From: Bryobacterales bacterium
GTDB taxonomy: Bacteria > Acidobacteriota > Terriglobia > Bryobacterales > Bryobacteraceae
Assembly: GCA_016789785.1 (NCBI GenBank)
Contig: JAEUQE010000074.1
Span: forward strand, 1 to 34,777
Length of the DNA: 34,777 bases
Direction of reading: 5' to 3'
The notes beneath the pieces are model-generated. The model had not been told where the DNA came from, made no database searches, and saw only the letters and a program-made list of their open reading frames with translations. The position numbers were made by a program, and so were the translations under genes. This document shows positions 15,620 through 25,022 of this stretch, one piece after another (the first letter of the stretch is position 1; every line of letters starts with the position of its first letter).

Positions 15620-18600
15620 ATGGTTCGAACACTCGCAGTACTCTTCTTCATCTCCACACTGTGGAGCCAGGACTTCCGCGCCAGTCTCACTGGTCTCATC
15701 ACCGACCCAGTGGGCGCCACCGTGTCAGGAGCACGCATCAAGGTCCGCAACGTCGACACGAACGCCGTGGCCGAAGCCACCTCGAATGAGAGCGGACGTT
15801 ACTCGATCGCCTTCCTGATTCCCGGCAAGTACGTCGTGGAAGTGGAAGCCACCGGCTTCAAGAAGTTCGTCCGGGAGAATGTAGAGTTGCAGATCAGTGT
15901 GCGCGCGGCACTCGACATCGGGCTCGAACTCGGCGCGCTGAACGAGCAGGTGACCGTCACCAGCCAGATCTCTCTGCTGGAGACCGAGACCGCGTCACGA
16001 GGCGGCATCGTCGACAATGACCTGCTGCTGAACGTCCCAAACTCCGGGCGCAACATCTACCAGCTCGCCTTCGCGATGCCAGGCGTGTATAAGCCATCCA
16101 CTTCACAAGGTTCGTCGTTCAATCTCGATGGCCTGGCGAATTCCCGCGCGTCCATCAACGGCGCGGCATCCGGGACCGCGGGCACCGAGTCCAACGTCGA
16201 CGTGCTGATCGACGGCACCAGCGACTCCAAGGGCGACCGGCAGGTGATCATGATCCCGGCCCTCGAATCCGTGCAGGAATTTCGAGTACTCACGAACATT
16301 TTCGATGCACAATATGGACGCACCGGCGGCGGCATTATCACCACCACCACAAAATCCGGCACCAACGAGTTCCATGGCACCGTATTCAACCGTTACTACG
16401 ACGATCGCTTGAATGCGAATAGCTGGTCGAACAACCGCCGGAATGTGCCCAGACCCACCAATGTGCAGCACAATTACGGATTCATGTCCAATGGTCCCAT
16501 CTGGATTCCAAAGGTCTTCGACGGACGGAACAAGCTGTTCTACATGGTGAGCTACGACACCAGCCCGTCGGCGAGCCTCTACACCAGCCAATTCACCACT
16601 CCGTTGCCTGAGATGAAGCAGGGCGACTTCACAAATCTCCTGGCCAACGACGGACGCCGGGTCACCATCTACGATCCTTCGACGACGCGCCTTGGTACCG
16701 ACGGACGCACTTACCTTCGCGATCCGTTTGCGGGCAACCGTATTCCTGCCAACCGCATCAACCCGGTGGGCGCGAAGATCGTGAGTTACTATCCCGATCC
16801 GACGGTACAAGGTGACACGCCCGCGCGGCTGAATAACTTCTTCCAGACATCGAACAACAAGGGCGACCTGTGGCAGTGGACGGGAAGGCTGGATGTACGC
16901 CCAACGAATCGCAACGCGTTCTTCGGCCGCTATGGTGAGACGAACATGACCCGCTGCTGCGACATGCGTTATCCGGAGAACAACCCCGCGGAGACGAGCA
17001 CCATTCTGCCTCGCGGCCGCCGTGGACGTACGCTCACCATCGACTGGACGTCGATCATCAATCCTTCGACGACATTCAACCTGCGCGCGGGCTTTTCGCG
17101 CCTGGAGAACCTCGCATGGAACCCGCAAACGCTCGCCTTCAATCCGCGGGATCTTGGTCTGCCGGCCTCGCTGGTGTCGCAGTTCTCACGGACACAATAC
17201 CCGATCGTGAACATGGGTGCGTATATGTCTCAAGGCTCAAGCCCGTTTGTGCAGGCCGACGACACTTACTCGGCAGGGGCACAGGGCGGCAAAGTGATTT
17301 CGACGCACGTCATGAAGTTTGGCGTCGAGTTACGGGATTTCCGGGCGAATAACCTGAGCTATGGCGCCTCCGCCGGAAGCTTTGCCTTTTCGAGGCTATG
17401 GACACAGGCCGATCCGAACCGCGCCGATGCTTTCTCGGGCAACGAGATTGCGACGGCGCTCTTGGGGCACCCCACCGGCGGATCTGTGGATATCCCGATC
17501 ACAACCGCCTATCGTGGTAAGTACTACGCGGTGTTCTTCCAGGATGATTGGAAACTTACTCGCAAGCTGACGCTGAACCTGGGCCTGCGCTGGGATTACG
17601 AATCGCCGGTGTATGAGCGCTTTAACCGGCAGACGCGCGGCTTTGCGTTTGGCCAGCCGAGCCCGATTGCGGATCAGGCGCGGAACCGCCCAGGGATCGA
17701 GAACTGCCCCGCCTGCCGCAGTCTGACCGGAGGTCTGCTGTACGCCGGCACAAGTGGCGATGCGCGTTACGCCTTCGCGCCGGATCGCAATAACTTTCAG
17801 CCCCGGATCGGCGCGGCGTTTTCGCTCGACAGCAAGACCGTGCTGCGCGGCGGCTTTGGCACTTACTCGCTGGGCCAGTGGGCGCTCGGCCCGAACACGG
17901 GATTCAGCCGGGCCACTCCGGTGATTCCGACCGTGGACGGAGTTACTCCCTCCGCCTCACTCAGCAATCCGTTTCCGAACGGCTTGCTGCAACCAATCGG
18001 CTCAAGCCTCGGACTGGCGACGGATCTTGGTCTCGGCCTTGGATTTCAATACACAGACCGGCCTTTACCCATCTCCAAGCAGGTCTCCGTGGGCTTGCAG
18101 CGCGAGATGTGGTGGGGCCTTCTGGCGGATGTCTCCTATGTCGGGAACTTCACAAGCCAACTTGCGGTCAGCGCGCAGTTGAACGCGATTCCGGCCTCGG
18201 AGTTGGGGCGCCCGGCGGCGTATTACAACGAGCGCATTGCGAATCCTCTCGCGGGTCTGTTGCCGAACAATGCGGCGCTCAACGGAGCCACGATTCAGCG
18301 GTCCCTGCTAATGGTCGCTTATCCGCAGTATTCGAGCATTGTTGCATCGAACCTGCCGGTTGGGCGCACCCGTTACGACGCCATGCAGATGTCGATCAAG
18401 AAGCGTTTTGCGTTTGGCATGAACTTCCAGTTCAACTACATGGTGACGAAGAACCTGGAGCAGTATACGCTCCTCAATGCGCAGGACCTGAATCCCAACG
18501 ACATTCTCAATCCGGTCCTGGAGAAACGGCTGGCGATCTTCGATGTGCCGCAGAAAGCGTCGTTCCTCGGCACTTACGATCTGCCGGTGGGCCGCGGACG

Positions 18601-19084
18601 CCCGCTCCTGAGCGGCATGCCTTCGATTGTAGAAGGCTTCCTCGGCGGATGGAAGTTCGGCTGGAACTGGACGTTCCAAAGCGGCTTCCCGATTGACTTC
18701 CCGAACGCCGCGCCGCTTGAGGCTCGTAGCGCGAAGTTGCCCGAGGGCCAGCGGACGCTGGAGCGCTGGTTCGACACTTCCCTCTTCCCGAGACTCGCCG
18801 GGCCCGCGCCGTTCACGCTGCGCAACTTCCCGACCCGATTCCCCGATGTTCGCTTTATGGGATTCCGCAACTACGATTTCTCGCTGATGAAGGACGTGCG
18901 GATCTTCAGCGAACGCGTGAAGGCGCAGGTTCGCGCGGACTTCATCAACACGTTCAACAGCCCGTATTTCACGCAGAACGTCGGCAATCCGCCAAATGTG
19001 ACAAATGCCAACTTCGGCCAGATCAACCCGCAGCAGAACAATCAGCCGCGCGTTGTGTATCTCGAGTTCCGCATGCGCTTCTAA
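15620..19084 (+). CDS. TonB-dependent-receptor-like outer-membrane protein with carboxypeptidase-regulatory domain
   Basis: 1154 residues. The signal peptide (1-16, MVRTLAVLFFISTLWS) leads into a carboxypeptidase-regulatory-like beta-sandwich (about 19-105: 'GLITDPVGATVSGARIKV', 'GRYSIAFLIPGKYVVEVEA'). A plug-like domain follows (about 108-235: 'EQVTVTSQISLLET', 'NVPNSGRNIYQLAFAMPGVY'). From about 250 it is a long beta barrel with many Asn/Tyr/Trp strands, ending 'VVYLEFRMRF' with the terminal Phe expected of outer-membrane proteins. These Oar-like proteins are greatly expanded in Acidobacteriota and are thought to take up large substrates or act at the surface; no substrate can be read here. 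No TonB box is evident. Monocistronic, with its own promoter and strong ribosome site, divergent from the SLH gene. Confidence 0.9.
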   Translation: MVRTLAVLFFISTLWSQDFRASLTGLITDPVGATVSGARIKVRNVDTNAVAEATSNESGRYSIAFLIPGKYVVEVEATGFKKFVRENVELQISVRAALDIGLELGALNEQVTVTSQISLLETETASRGGIVDNDLLLNVPNSGRNIYQLAFAMPGVYKPSTSQGSSFNLDGLANSRASINGAASGTAGTESNVDVLIDGTSDSKGDRQVIMIPALESVQEFRVLTNIFDAQYGRTGGGIITTTTKSGTNEFHGTVFNRYYDDRLNANSWSNNRRNVPRPTNVQHNYGFMSNGPIWIPKVFDGRNKLFYMVSYDTSPSASLYTSQFTTPLPEMKQGDFTNLLANDGRRVTIYDPSTTRLGTDGRTYLRDPFAGNRIPANRINPVGAKIVSYYPDPTVQGDTPARLNNFFQTSNNKGDLWQWTGRLDVRPTNRNAFFGRYGETNMTRCCDMRYPENNPAETSTILPRGRRGRTLTIDWTSIINPSTTFNLRAGFSRLENLAWNPQTLAFNPRDLGLPASLVSQFSRTQYPIVNMGAYMSQGSSPFVQADDTYSAGAQGGKVISTHVMKFGVELRDFRANNLSYGASAGSFAFSRLWTQADPNRADAFSGNEIATALLGHPTGGSVDIPITTAYRGKYYAVFFQDDWKLTRKLTLNLGLRWDYESPVYERFNRQTRGFAFGQPSPIADQARNRPGIENCPACRSLTGGLLYAGTSGDARYAFAPDRNNFQPRIGAAFSLDSKTVLRGGFGTYSLGQWALGPNTGFSRATPVIPTVDGVTPSASLSNPFPNGLLQPIGSSLGLATDLGLGLGFQYTDRPLPISKQVSVGLQREMWWGLLADVSYVGNFTSQLAVSAQLNAIPASELGRPAAYYNERIANPLAGLLPNNAALNGATIQRSLLMVAYPQYSSIVASNLPVGRTRYDAMQMSIKKRFAFGMNFQFNYMVTKNLEQYTLLNAQDLNPNDILNPVLEKRLAIFDVPQKASFLGTYDLPVGRGRPLLSGMPSIVEGFLGGWKFGWNWTFQSGFPIDFPNAAPLEARSAKLPEGQRTLERWFDTSLFPRLAGPAPFTLRNFPTRFPDVRFMGFRNYDFSLMKDVRIFSERVKAQVRADFINTFNSPYFTQNVGNPPNVTNANFGQINPQQNNQPRVVYLEFRMRF

Positions 19085-19092
19085 GCGCGACT

Positions 19093-19141
19093 GGCGCAAG
19101 CGGAGATGAGCGGATGGATCTACTTCAACTCCGCTTGCGCC
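19093..19141. terminator. 13-bp perfect inverted repeat between convergent genes
   Basis: GGCGCAAGCGGAG (19093-19105) and its exact reverse complement (19129-19141) flank a 23-base loop. The right arm lies inside the last codons of serS and the left arm is just after the stop of the TonB-receptor-like gene. Such a hairpin could serve as a two-way transcription stop. There is no T-run on either side, so the terminator role is inferred from position only. Confidence 0.5.
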
Positions 19142-20400
19142 GTAATCACTTCCGCGTTCAGGTACGGCCGCAGAGCCTCAGGCACCACAACGGACCCGTC
19201 CTGTTGCTGATAGTTCTCGACGATCGCGACCCACGTGCGCCCCACGGCGAGGCCGCTTCCGTTCAGGGTGTGCGCGAACTCTGACTTCTTGCCGCTCTTC
19301 ACGCGAATGCTGGCTCGCCGCGCCTGGAAGGCTTCGAAATTCGAGCAGGAAGAGATCTCGCGATAGTCGTTCTGACCCGGCAGCCACACTTCCAGATCGT
19401 ACGTCTTGGCCGACGAGAAGCCCATGTCGCCGGTGCACAGCACCATGCGGCGGAACGGTAGGCCGAGACGCTTCAGAATGTCCTCGGCATCGGAAGTGAG
19501 CTTCTCCAGTTGATCGTAGCTTTGATCAGGACGTGTGAACTTCACCAGTTCCACTTTCTGAAACTGATGCTGGCGAATGATGCCGCGCACGTCGCGGCCA
19601 TAAGAACCGGCCTCGGCGCGGAAGCAGGGAGTGTAGGCGCACAAGCTCACGGGCAACGAGTCCGCATCCAGCGTTTCATCGCGATAGAGATTCGTGACGG
19701 GCACCTCAGCCGTCGGGGCGAGCCAGAAGTCCGTACCTTCGATCTTGAACAGATCGGCTGCGAACTTTGGCAACTGGCCCGTGCCGAACAGGCTGGCCGA
19801 GTTGATCATGAAGGGTGGCAGTACCTCGGTATAGCCGTGCTCGCGTGTGTGCACATCGAGCATGAAGTTGATCAACGCACGCTCCAGCCTCGCGCCGATC
19901 CCCCAATAAACCGCAAAGCGCGCACCGGTGATTTTGGTGGCCCGCTCGAAGTCGAGAATGCGAAGGTCGGGCCCGAGATCCCAGTGCGCTTTCGGCGCGA
20001 AATCGAGCTTGCGAGGCTCGCCGATGCGATGGATCTCGACGTTGCCTTCAGAGCCGCCACCCGGCGGAACGGACTCATGCGGAAGATTCGGAATGCCAGT
20101 GAGCAGCGCACGGAACTCTTCATCGACGACCTTGACGTTCTCCTCCAACTCCGCGATACGGTCGCCGATGGCGCGCACTTTCGCCTGCTGCTCCGCCGTA
20201 TCGGCGCCGGATTTCTTGAGCTTGGCGATCTCCTGGCTCTCCATGTTGCGCTGCGCCCGCAGCGTTTCCGTCTCAGTGACGGCGGCGCGACGGCGGGAAT
20301 CGAGATCGCGGAACTGCTCCACATCGAGTGCCATGCCGCGCGTGTTCAACCGCGCGGCGACGGCGTCCAGATTGGTTCGAAAGAAGGAAAGATCGTGCAT
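19120..20400 (-). CDS. serS: Seryl-tRNA synthetase
   Basis: 426 residues, the normal length for bacterial SerRS. It charges tRNA-Ser with serine in the cytoplasm. The N-terminal long antiparallel coiled-coil arm that reads tRNA-Ser occupies roughly residues 25-105 ('[20 protein letters not shown]' in its middle). The class II catalytic core follows: '[16 protein letters not shown]', motif 2 '[20 protein letters not shown]' with 'FQKVELVKF' after it, '[15 protein letters not shown]', and motif 3 '[17 protein letters not shown]'. The start ATG gives the conserved '[18 protein letters not shown]'. Single gene; its start is 102 bases from the divergent ABC transporter genes. No T-box or other leader element was seen in that gap. 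Call is secure. Confidence 0.97.
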   Translation of the reverse strand: MHDLSFFRTNLDAVAARLNTRGMALDVEQFRDLDSRRRAAVTETETLRAQRNMESQEIAKLKKSGADTAEQQAKVRAIGDRIAELEENVKVVDEEFRALLTGIPNLPHESVPPGGGSEGNVEIHRIGEPRKLDFAPKAHWDLGPDLRILDFERATKITGARFAVYWGIGARLERALINFMLDVHTREHGYTEVLPPFMINSASLFGTGQLPKFAADLFKIEGTDFWLAPTAEVPVTNLYRDETLDADSLPVSLCAYTPCFRAEAGSYGRDVRGIIRQHQFQKVELVKFTRPDQSYDQLEKLTSDAEDILKRLGLPFRRMVLCTGDMGFSSAKTYDLEVWLPGQNDYREISSCSNFEAFQARRASIRVKSGKKSEFAHTLNGSGLAVGRTWVAIVENYQQQDGSVVVPEALRPYLNAEVITAQAELK

Positions 20401-20502
20401 GTTGCTGTTCGACCGGGAAGACTTTTATTGTACGAGATCGTCTAAACCTCCTGCTTCGGGAACAAAATCGCGCGTCCCGGCGTAACATAGGTAACACCCC
20501 TC

Positions 20503-21375
20503 ATGGAACTGGCGATTCGCAATCTTTCAAAGACCTACCCGAATGGCGTCAAGGCGCTCGACAATGTTTCGCTCGACATTCCGAAAGGCATGTTCGGCCT
20601 GCTGGGCCCAAACGGCGCCGGCAAGTCGACACTCATGCGTACCATCGCAACCTTGCAGGATGCCGACACCGGAGAAGCAAGGCTCGGCGACATCAATGTC
20701 CTCACGCAGAAAGACGAAGTGCGCAAGGTGCTTGGCTATCTTCCGCAGGATTTCGGCGTGTATCCGCGTGTATCGGCGCTCGACATGCTGGACCATCTCG
20801 CGCTGCTCAAGGGCATTGTCAACGGCAAGCAGCGCAAGGAGACCGTGGATGCGCTGCTTCATCGTGTGAACCTGTATGAGCATCGCAAGAAGGCGTTGAC
20901 GGGCTTTTCGGGCGGCATGCGGCAAAGGTTCGGAATCGCGCAGGCGCTGCTGGGGAATCCGAGACTCATCATCGTGGATGAGCCGACCGCCGGCCTCGAT
21001 CCCGGCGAGCGCAACCGCTTCTACAATCTGCTTTCCGAGATCGGCGAGAACGTGATTGTGATCCTCTCCACGCACATCGTGGAAGACGTCAAGGAGCTTT
21101 GCACCAACATGGCCGTGATCAATCTGGGCCGCGTGTTGTATGCCGGACCGCCCGATACCGCCATTGCCGAACTGACCGGACGGATCTGGCACAAGAGCAT
21201 TGCCAAAGGGGAGGTTGAGCAACATGAGCAGAGCTTCCGCGTGATCTCGACCAAGCTGATCGGGGGGCGTCCCAACATCCACGTGTTCAGCGCGGAGCCC
21301 CCTGGTGACGGGTTCGCCCCGGTAACACCCGACCTGGAAGACGTCTTCTTCTGCGCCATCCGCGAACTGCGATAA
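20503..21375 (+). CDS. ABC transporter ATP-binding protein (ABC-2 type)
   Basis: 290 residues with all nucleotide-binding motifs: Walker A 'GPNGAGKST' (35-43), Q-loop 'LPQDFG' (80-85), signature 'FSGGMRQR' (135-142), Walker B 'LIIVDEP' (155-161) and switch H191 ('STHIVED'). The C-terminal 70 or so residues are an extra domain typical of CcmA/drug-exporter-like ATPases. It would power the permease encoded 18 bases downstream, whose gene has its own AGGAG ribosome site. The pair (this ATPase plus a permease fused to an M1 peptidase) is seen as a unit in Acidobacteriota and Bacteroidota genomes. The substrate is unknown. Confidence 0.93.
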   Translation: MELAIRNLSKTYPNGVKALDNVSLDIPKGMFGLLGPNGAGKSTLMRTIATLQDADTGEARLGDINVLTQKDEVRKVLGYLPQDFGVYPRVSALDMLDHLALLKGIVNGKQRKETVDALLHRVNLYEHRKKALTGFSGGMRQRFGIAQALLGNPRLIIVDEPTAGLDPGERNRFYNLLSEIGENVIVILSTHIVEDVKELCTNMAVINLGRVLYAGPPDTAIAELTGRIWHKSIAKGEVEQHEQSFRVISTKLIGGRPNIHVFSAEPPGDGFAPVTPDLEDVFFCAIRELR

Positions 21376-21393
21376 GAACAGGAGCCCAGGAAA

Positions 21394-24300
21394 ATGTTCT
21401 TCCACTTTTTTCGCTTCGAACTGCGCTTCTGGCTCACTTCCATCATGCTGTACGTGTTCCTCGTGGTCATCGGCCTGATGATCTTCGGCGCGGCCAGCAG
21501 CGACCAGATCATCGTGGGGTCGTCACTCCAGAACACCTACCGCAATGCGCCCTACGTCATCCAGAATTTCTACGCCATCACCGGACTGCTGTGCACGCTG
21601 ATGGTGGTGGCCTTCGTCAACTCCGCCGCCGGCCGCGACTTCCAGCACAACACACATCAGATCCTCTTCTCCACGCCGATTCGCAAGCGCGACTATCTGC
21701 TGGGCCGGTTCTGGGGCTCCACCATCGCGGCGACGATTCCCGCACTCGGCGTATCGCTGGGTGTGATCATCGCCAAGTGGATGCCGTGGATTGACGCCGA
21801 GCGATGGCGGTCCATCGACTGGATGGCGCACCTCAATGGAGTGCTCGTGTTCGCACTGCCCAACACGATTTTCGTCGCGTGCCTGATGTTCACCGTGGCG
21901 GCGCTTACGCGGAGCACGATCACGTCCTTCGTCGGCGGCTTGCTGTTGCTGGTGGGGTATTCCGTGGCAGGCATTCTGCTGGAGGACATGGAGAATGAAA
22001 AGATCGCGGTCCTGCTGGATCCATTCGGCATCGGAACTTTCGCCGTCATGACGAAGTACTGGACGGTGGCCGAGCGCAACTCGCGCAGTGTGGGATGGGA
22101 AGGCATCATGCTGTGGAACCGGCTGCTGTGGCTCTCGGTGGGCGCGGCGGTGCTGGCTTTCGGCATGTGGCGGTTTCGGATGCAGGAGATCTTCCGCAAG
22201 TCAAAGAAGCAGGCCATTGAGGAGGCTGCGGCACGGCCAACCGTGGTCGCGCTGCCTCAGGTCAGTGCGGATCATGGCGCCAGCGCGCGCCTGACCCAAC
22301 TGCTCAACCACACCCGCATCGAGTTTCTGACGCTGGTGAAGTCGACGGTGTTCATCGTGGTGGTTTGCGCGGCGATGTTGAACACCTTGCCTTCGGTGAT
22401 TCTCAGCGCATCGGAAGGCTACGGGAATCAATCGCTGCCAGTGACCTATCGCGTGCTTGACACCATCCGCGGGTCCCTCTACCTGTTCATGATGGCCCTG
22501 GCCACACACTTCGGCGGCGTGCTGGTGTGGAAGGAGCGGGACGCCCGTTGTGATGAGATTCATGACGCACTTCCCTACCCCAACTGGATCCCCTTCGTCG
22601 CGAAGTTCGTTTCGCTGATGGGCGCTCTGATGATCATTCAAGCGGTGGCCATGGCCATCGGCATCGGTACGCAGTCCTGGTACAAGTACACGCGCTTTCA
22701 GTTCGACGTTTATCTCACCGACCTGTTCGTGCTCGATGGCCTGCGCTTCACGTGGTACACGATTCTCGCGTTCTTCATCCACGTGATCTCGCCCAACAAG
22801 TACGTGGGCTACTTCGGCTTCATCACCTTCCTCATCGCCAATGCGTTCATCTGGCGTCCGCTGAACGTCGTCACGCTGATGGTGCGCTACGCCTCGCTGC
22901 CCAACTACACCTACTCCGATTTGTTCCGCTACGCTCCTTACGCGCCGTCGGTGAGTTGGTTCGCGCTTTACTGGGCATTGTTCTCCACACTTGTCGCCAT
23001 CGGGACCGTGCTGCTTTGGCCGCGCGGGAAGGAGACCTCGCTCCCCCGGCGCATTGCGGCGGCGGCATCGAACTTCCGGGGCCCGCTGAAAATTCTCTCG
23101 CTGGCAGTGGCCACCGTGTGGATCGCCGTGGCTGGATGGGTCTTCTACAACACCAAAGTCCTGAACAAGGTGTACGCATCGAAGGAACTTGAGCAGCGGT
23201 CCGCTGACTATGAGAAGGCTTACAAGAAATACGCGGAGAAGGAGCAGCCTCGCATTCAAAGCGTCAAGTACTGGATCGACGTTTACCCGGAACAGCGCAA
23301 CCTCACGCTTCGCGGCGAGCAGGTGATCGAGAACAAGTCGGCCAAACCGCTCGATGAGATCCATCTCACCCTGAGCCGCAGCTACCAGTACGAGGTCGAC
23401 ATTGAAAGAAGCCGCGTACACTCCGACGATACACGCCTCAGCTATCGCATCTACAAGCTCGAACCACCGATGCCGCCGGGAGAGCGGCGCCTGGTGAAGT
23501 ACACGGTGAAGGGTGTGACGAAGGGTTTTGAGAACTCGGTGTCCAATTCCTCGATCGTGCAGAATGGCACGTTCTTCAACAACACGATCGCGCCTCAGAT
23601 CGGGTACCAGGTTGGCCGCGAGTTGAGTGATCGCAATGATCGCCGCAAGTATCAGCTTCCCGAAAAAGACCTGATGCCGGCGCTCGAACGGGACTGCAAA
23701 GAGAAGTGCCGCAACACCTACCTGGGCCGCAGTTCGGATTGGGTGAGCGTGGAGAGCATCATGAGCACGTCACCCGATCAGATCGCGGTGGCGCCGGGCT
23801 CGTTGCTGCGCGAGTGGACCGAGAACGGGCGGCGCTACTTCCACTACAAGCTCGACCGTGACTCGCTCGACTTCTATTCATTCATCTCCGCCCGCTACGA
23901 AGTGGCGCGCGAAGATTGGAACGGCGTGAAGGTGGAGGTCTACTATCACAAGGACCACCCATGGAACGTTCCCAAAATGGTGAAGTCGATCCGCAAGTCG
24001 CTGGAGTACTGCACCACGAACTTCGGGCCGTACGCCCACAGGCAGGCCCGCATTATCGAGTTTCCGCGCATCGCAAGCTTCGCGCAGGCGTTTCCGGGAA
24101 CCATGCCCTACTCGGAGTCGATCGGCTTCATTGCCAATTTGAAAGACGATGAAGACATCGACATGGTCTACTACGTGGTCGCGCATGAAATGGCGCATCA
24201 GTGGTGGGCGCATCAGGTGATCGGAGCGGAAATGCAGGGTGCGACGCTGCTTTCCGAGACCATGGCGCAGTACAGTGCACTGATGATCATGGAGAAGGAA

Positions 24301-24969
24301 TATGGCCGCGACATGATGCGCAAGTTCCTCTCCTATGAGATGGACAACTATCTTCGCAACCGCGGGCGCGAGATGTTGAAGGAGAGGCCTCTGATGCGCG
24401 TGGAAGCGTCGCAGGGCTACATCCACTACCGCAAGGGCAGCGTGATTCTGTATCAGCTCAAGGAGATGATCGGCGAAGAAGCGATCAACCGGGCACTGCG
24501 GAAGATGATTCAGAAGTTCGGCTATCAGGGGCCGCCGTATCCGACATCGCATGATCTCATCGACGCGCTGAAGGAGGAGATCCCCGCGGACCTGCACTAT
24601 CTGGTCGCCGACCTGTTTGAAGACATCACTCTGTTTTCGAACCGCACTTTGGAGGCGCAGGCCAAGAAGCGGCCCGACGGGCAATACGACGTCACGATTC
24701 AAGTGGAGGCCAGGAAACTCAAGTCCGACGAGAAGGGCAATGAGAAGGAGGTGGCGATCAATGACTGGATCGAGATTGGCGCCTTTGCCAAGCCACCGAA
24801 GGGCAAGAAGTACGGCGCCACACTTCACCGTGAGCGCGTTCGCATCACCAAGCCGGCCAATACGTTTCGCTTCACCGTGAAGGATCTTCCCGAGAAGGCC
24901 GGCATTGATCCGTTCTCGCTACTGGTGGATCGCATTCCCGATGACAACTTGAAGAAGGTCACGCTGTAG
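21394..24969 (+). CDS. ABC-2 permease fused to an M1-family metallopeptidase domain
   Basis: 1191 residues. The N-terminal half carries two sets of about six membrane helices (roughly 10-260 and 310-610), each of ABC-2 permease type, so one chain may form a whole transmembrane pore. Residues about 625-1190 are an M1 aminopeptidase-like domain, placed after a last helix near 585-605 and hence probably outside the inner membrane. The zinc site is H931-E-M-A-H935 with E955 in 'LLSETMAQY', 19 residues later rather than the 18 common in M1. The exopeptidase motif GAMEN is not present; its place seems taken by 'FPGTMPYSES' (900-909). The ATPase partner is encoded directly upstream. Coupled transport and peptide processing is inferred; peptidase activity is uncertain given the altered motif. 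Confidence 0.9.
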   Translation: MFFHFFRFELRFWLTSIMLYVFLVVIGLMIFGAASSDQIIVGSSLQNTYRNAPYVIQNFYAITGLLCTLMVVAFVNSAAGRDFQHNTHQILFSTPIRKRDYLLGRFWGSTIAATIPALGVSLGVIIAKWMPWIDAERWRSIDWMAHLNGVLVFALPNTIFVACLMFTVAALTRSTITSFVGGLLLLVGYSVAGILLEDMENEKIAVLLDPFGIGTFAVMTKYWTVAERNSRSVGWEGIMLWNRLLWLSVGAAVLAFGMWRFRMQEIFRKSKKQAIEEAAARPTVVALPQVSADHGASARLTQLLNHTRIEFLTLVKSTVFIVVVCAAMLNTLPSVILSASEGYGNQSLPVTYRVLDTIRGSLYLFMMALATHFGGVLVWKERDARCDEIHDALPYPNWIPFVAKFVSLMGALMIIQAVAMAIGIGTQSWYKYTRFQFDVYLTDLFVLDGLRFTWYTILAFFIHVISPNKYVGYFGFITFLIANAFIWRPLNVVTLMVRYASLPNYTYSDLFRYAPYAPSVSWFALYWALFSTLVAIGTVLLWPRGKETSLPRRIAAAASNFRGPLKILSLAVATVWIAVAGWVFYNTKVLNKVYASKELEQRSADYEKAYKKYAEKEQPRIQSVKYWIDVYPEQRNLTLRGEQVIENKSAKPLDEIHLTLSRSYQYEVDIERSRVHSDDTRLSYRIYKLEPPMPPGERRLVKYTVKGVTKGFENSVSNSSIVQNGTFFNNTIAPQIGYQVGRELSDRNDRRKYQLPEKDLMPALERDCKEKCRNTYLGRSSDWVSVESIMSTSPDQIAVAPGSLLREWTENGRRYFHYKLDRDSLDFYSFISARYEVAREDWNGVKVEVYYHKDHPWNVPKMVKSIRKSLEYCTTNFGPYAHRQARIIEFPRIASFAQAFPGTMPYSESIGFIANLKDDEDIDMVYYVVAHEMAHQWWAHQVIGAEMQGATLLSETMAQYSALMIMEKEYGRDMMRKFLSYEMDNYLRNRGREMLKERPLMRVEASQGYIHYRKGSVILYQLKEMIGEEAINRALRKMIQKFGYQGPPYPTSHDLIDALKEEIPADLHYLVADLFEDITLFSNRTLEAQAKKRPDGQYDVTIQVEARKLKSDEKGNEKEVAINDWIEIGAFAKPPKGKKYGATLHRERVRITKPANTFRFTVKDLPEKAGIDPFSLLVDRIPDDNLKKVTL

Positions 24970-25022
24970 GCTTGCAACACACTGGCGTGCAGCGGCTGTG
25001 CCTGCTGCGAGAGAATTCGGTC

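Noticed and set aside
19510..20445. 311-residue open frame opposite serS
   Set aside because: It is fully antisense to a clear seryl-tRNA synthetase gene and shows no domain; high GC makes such long shadows common.
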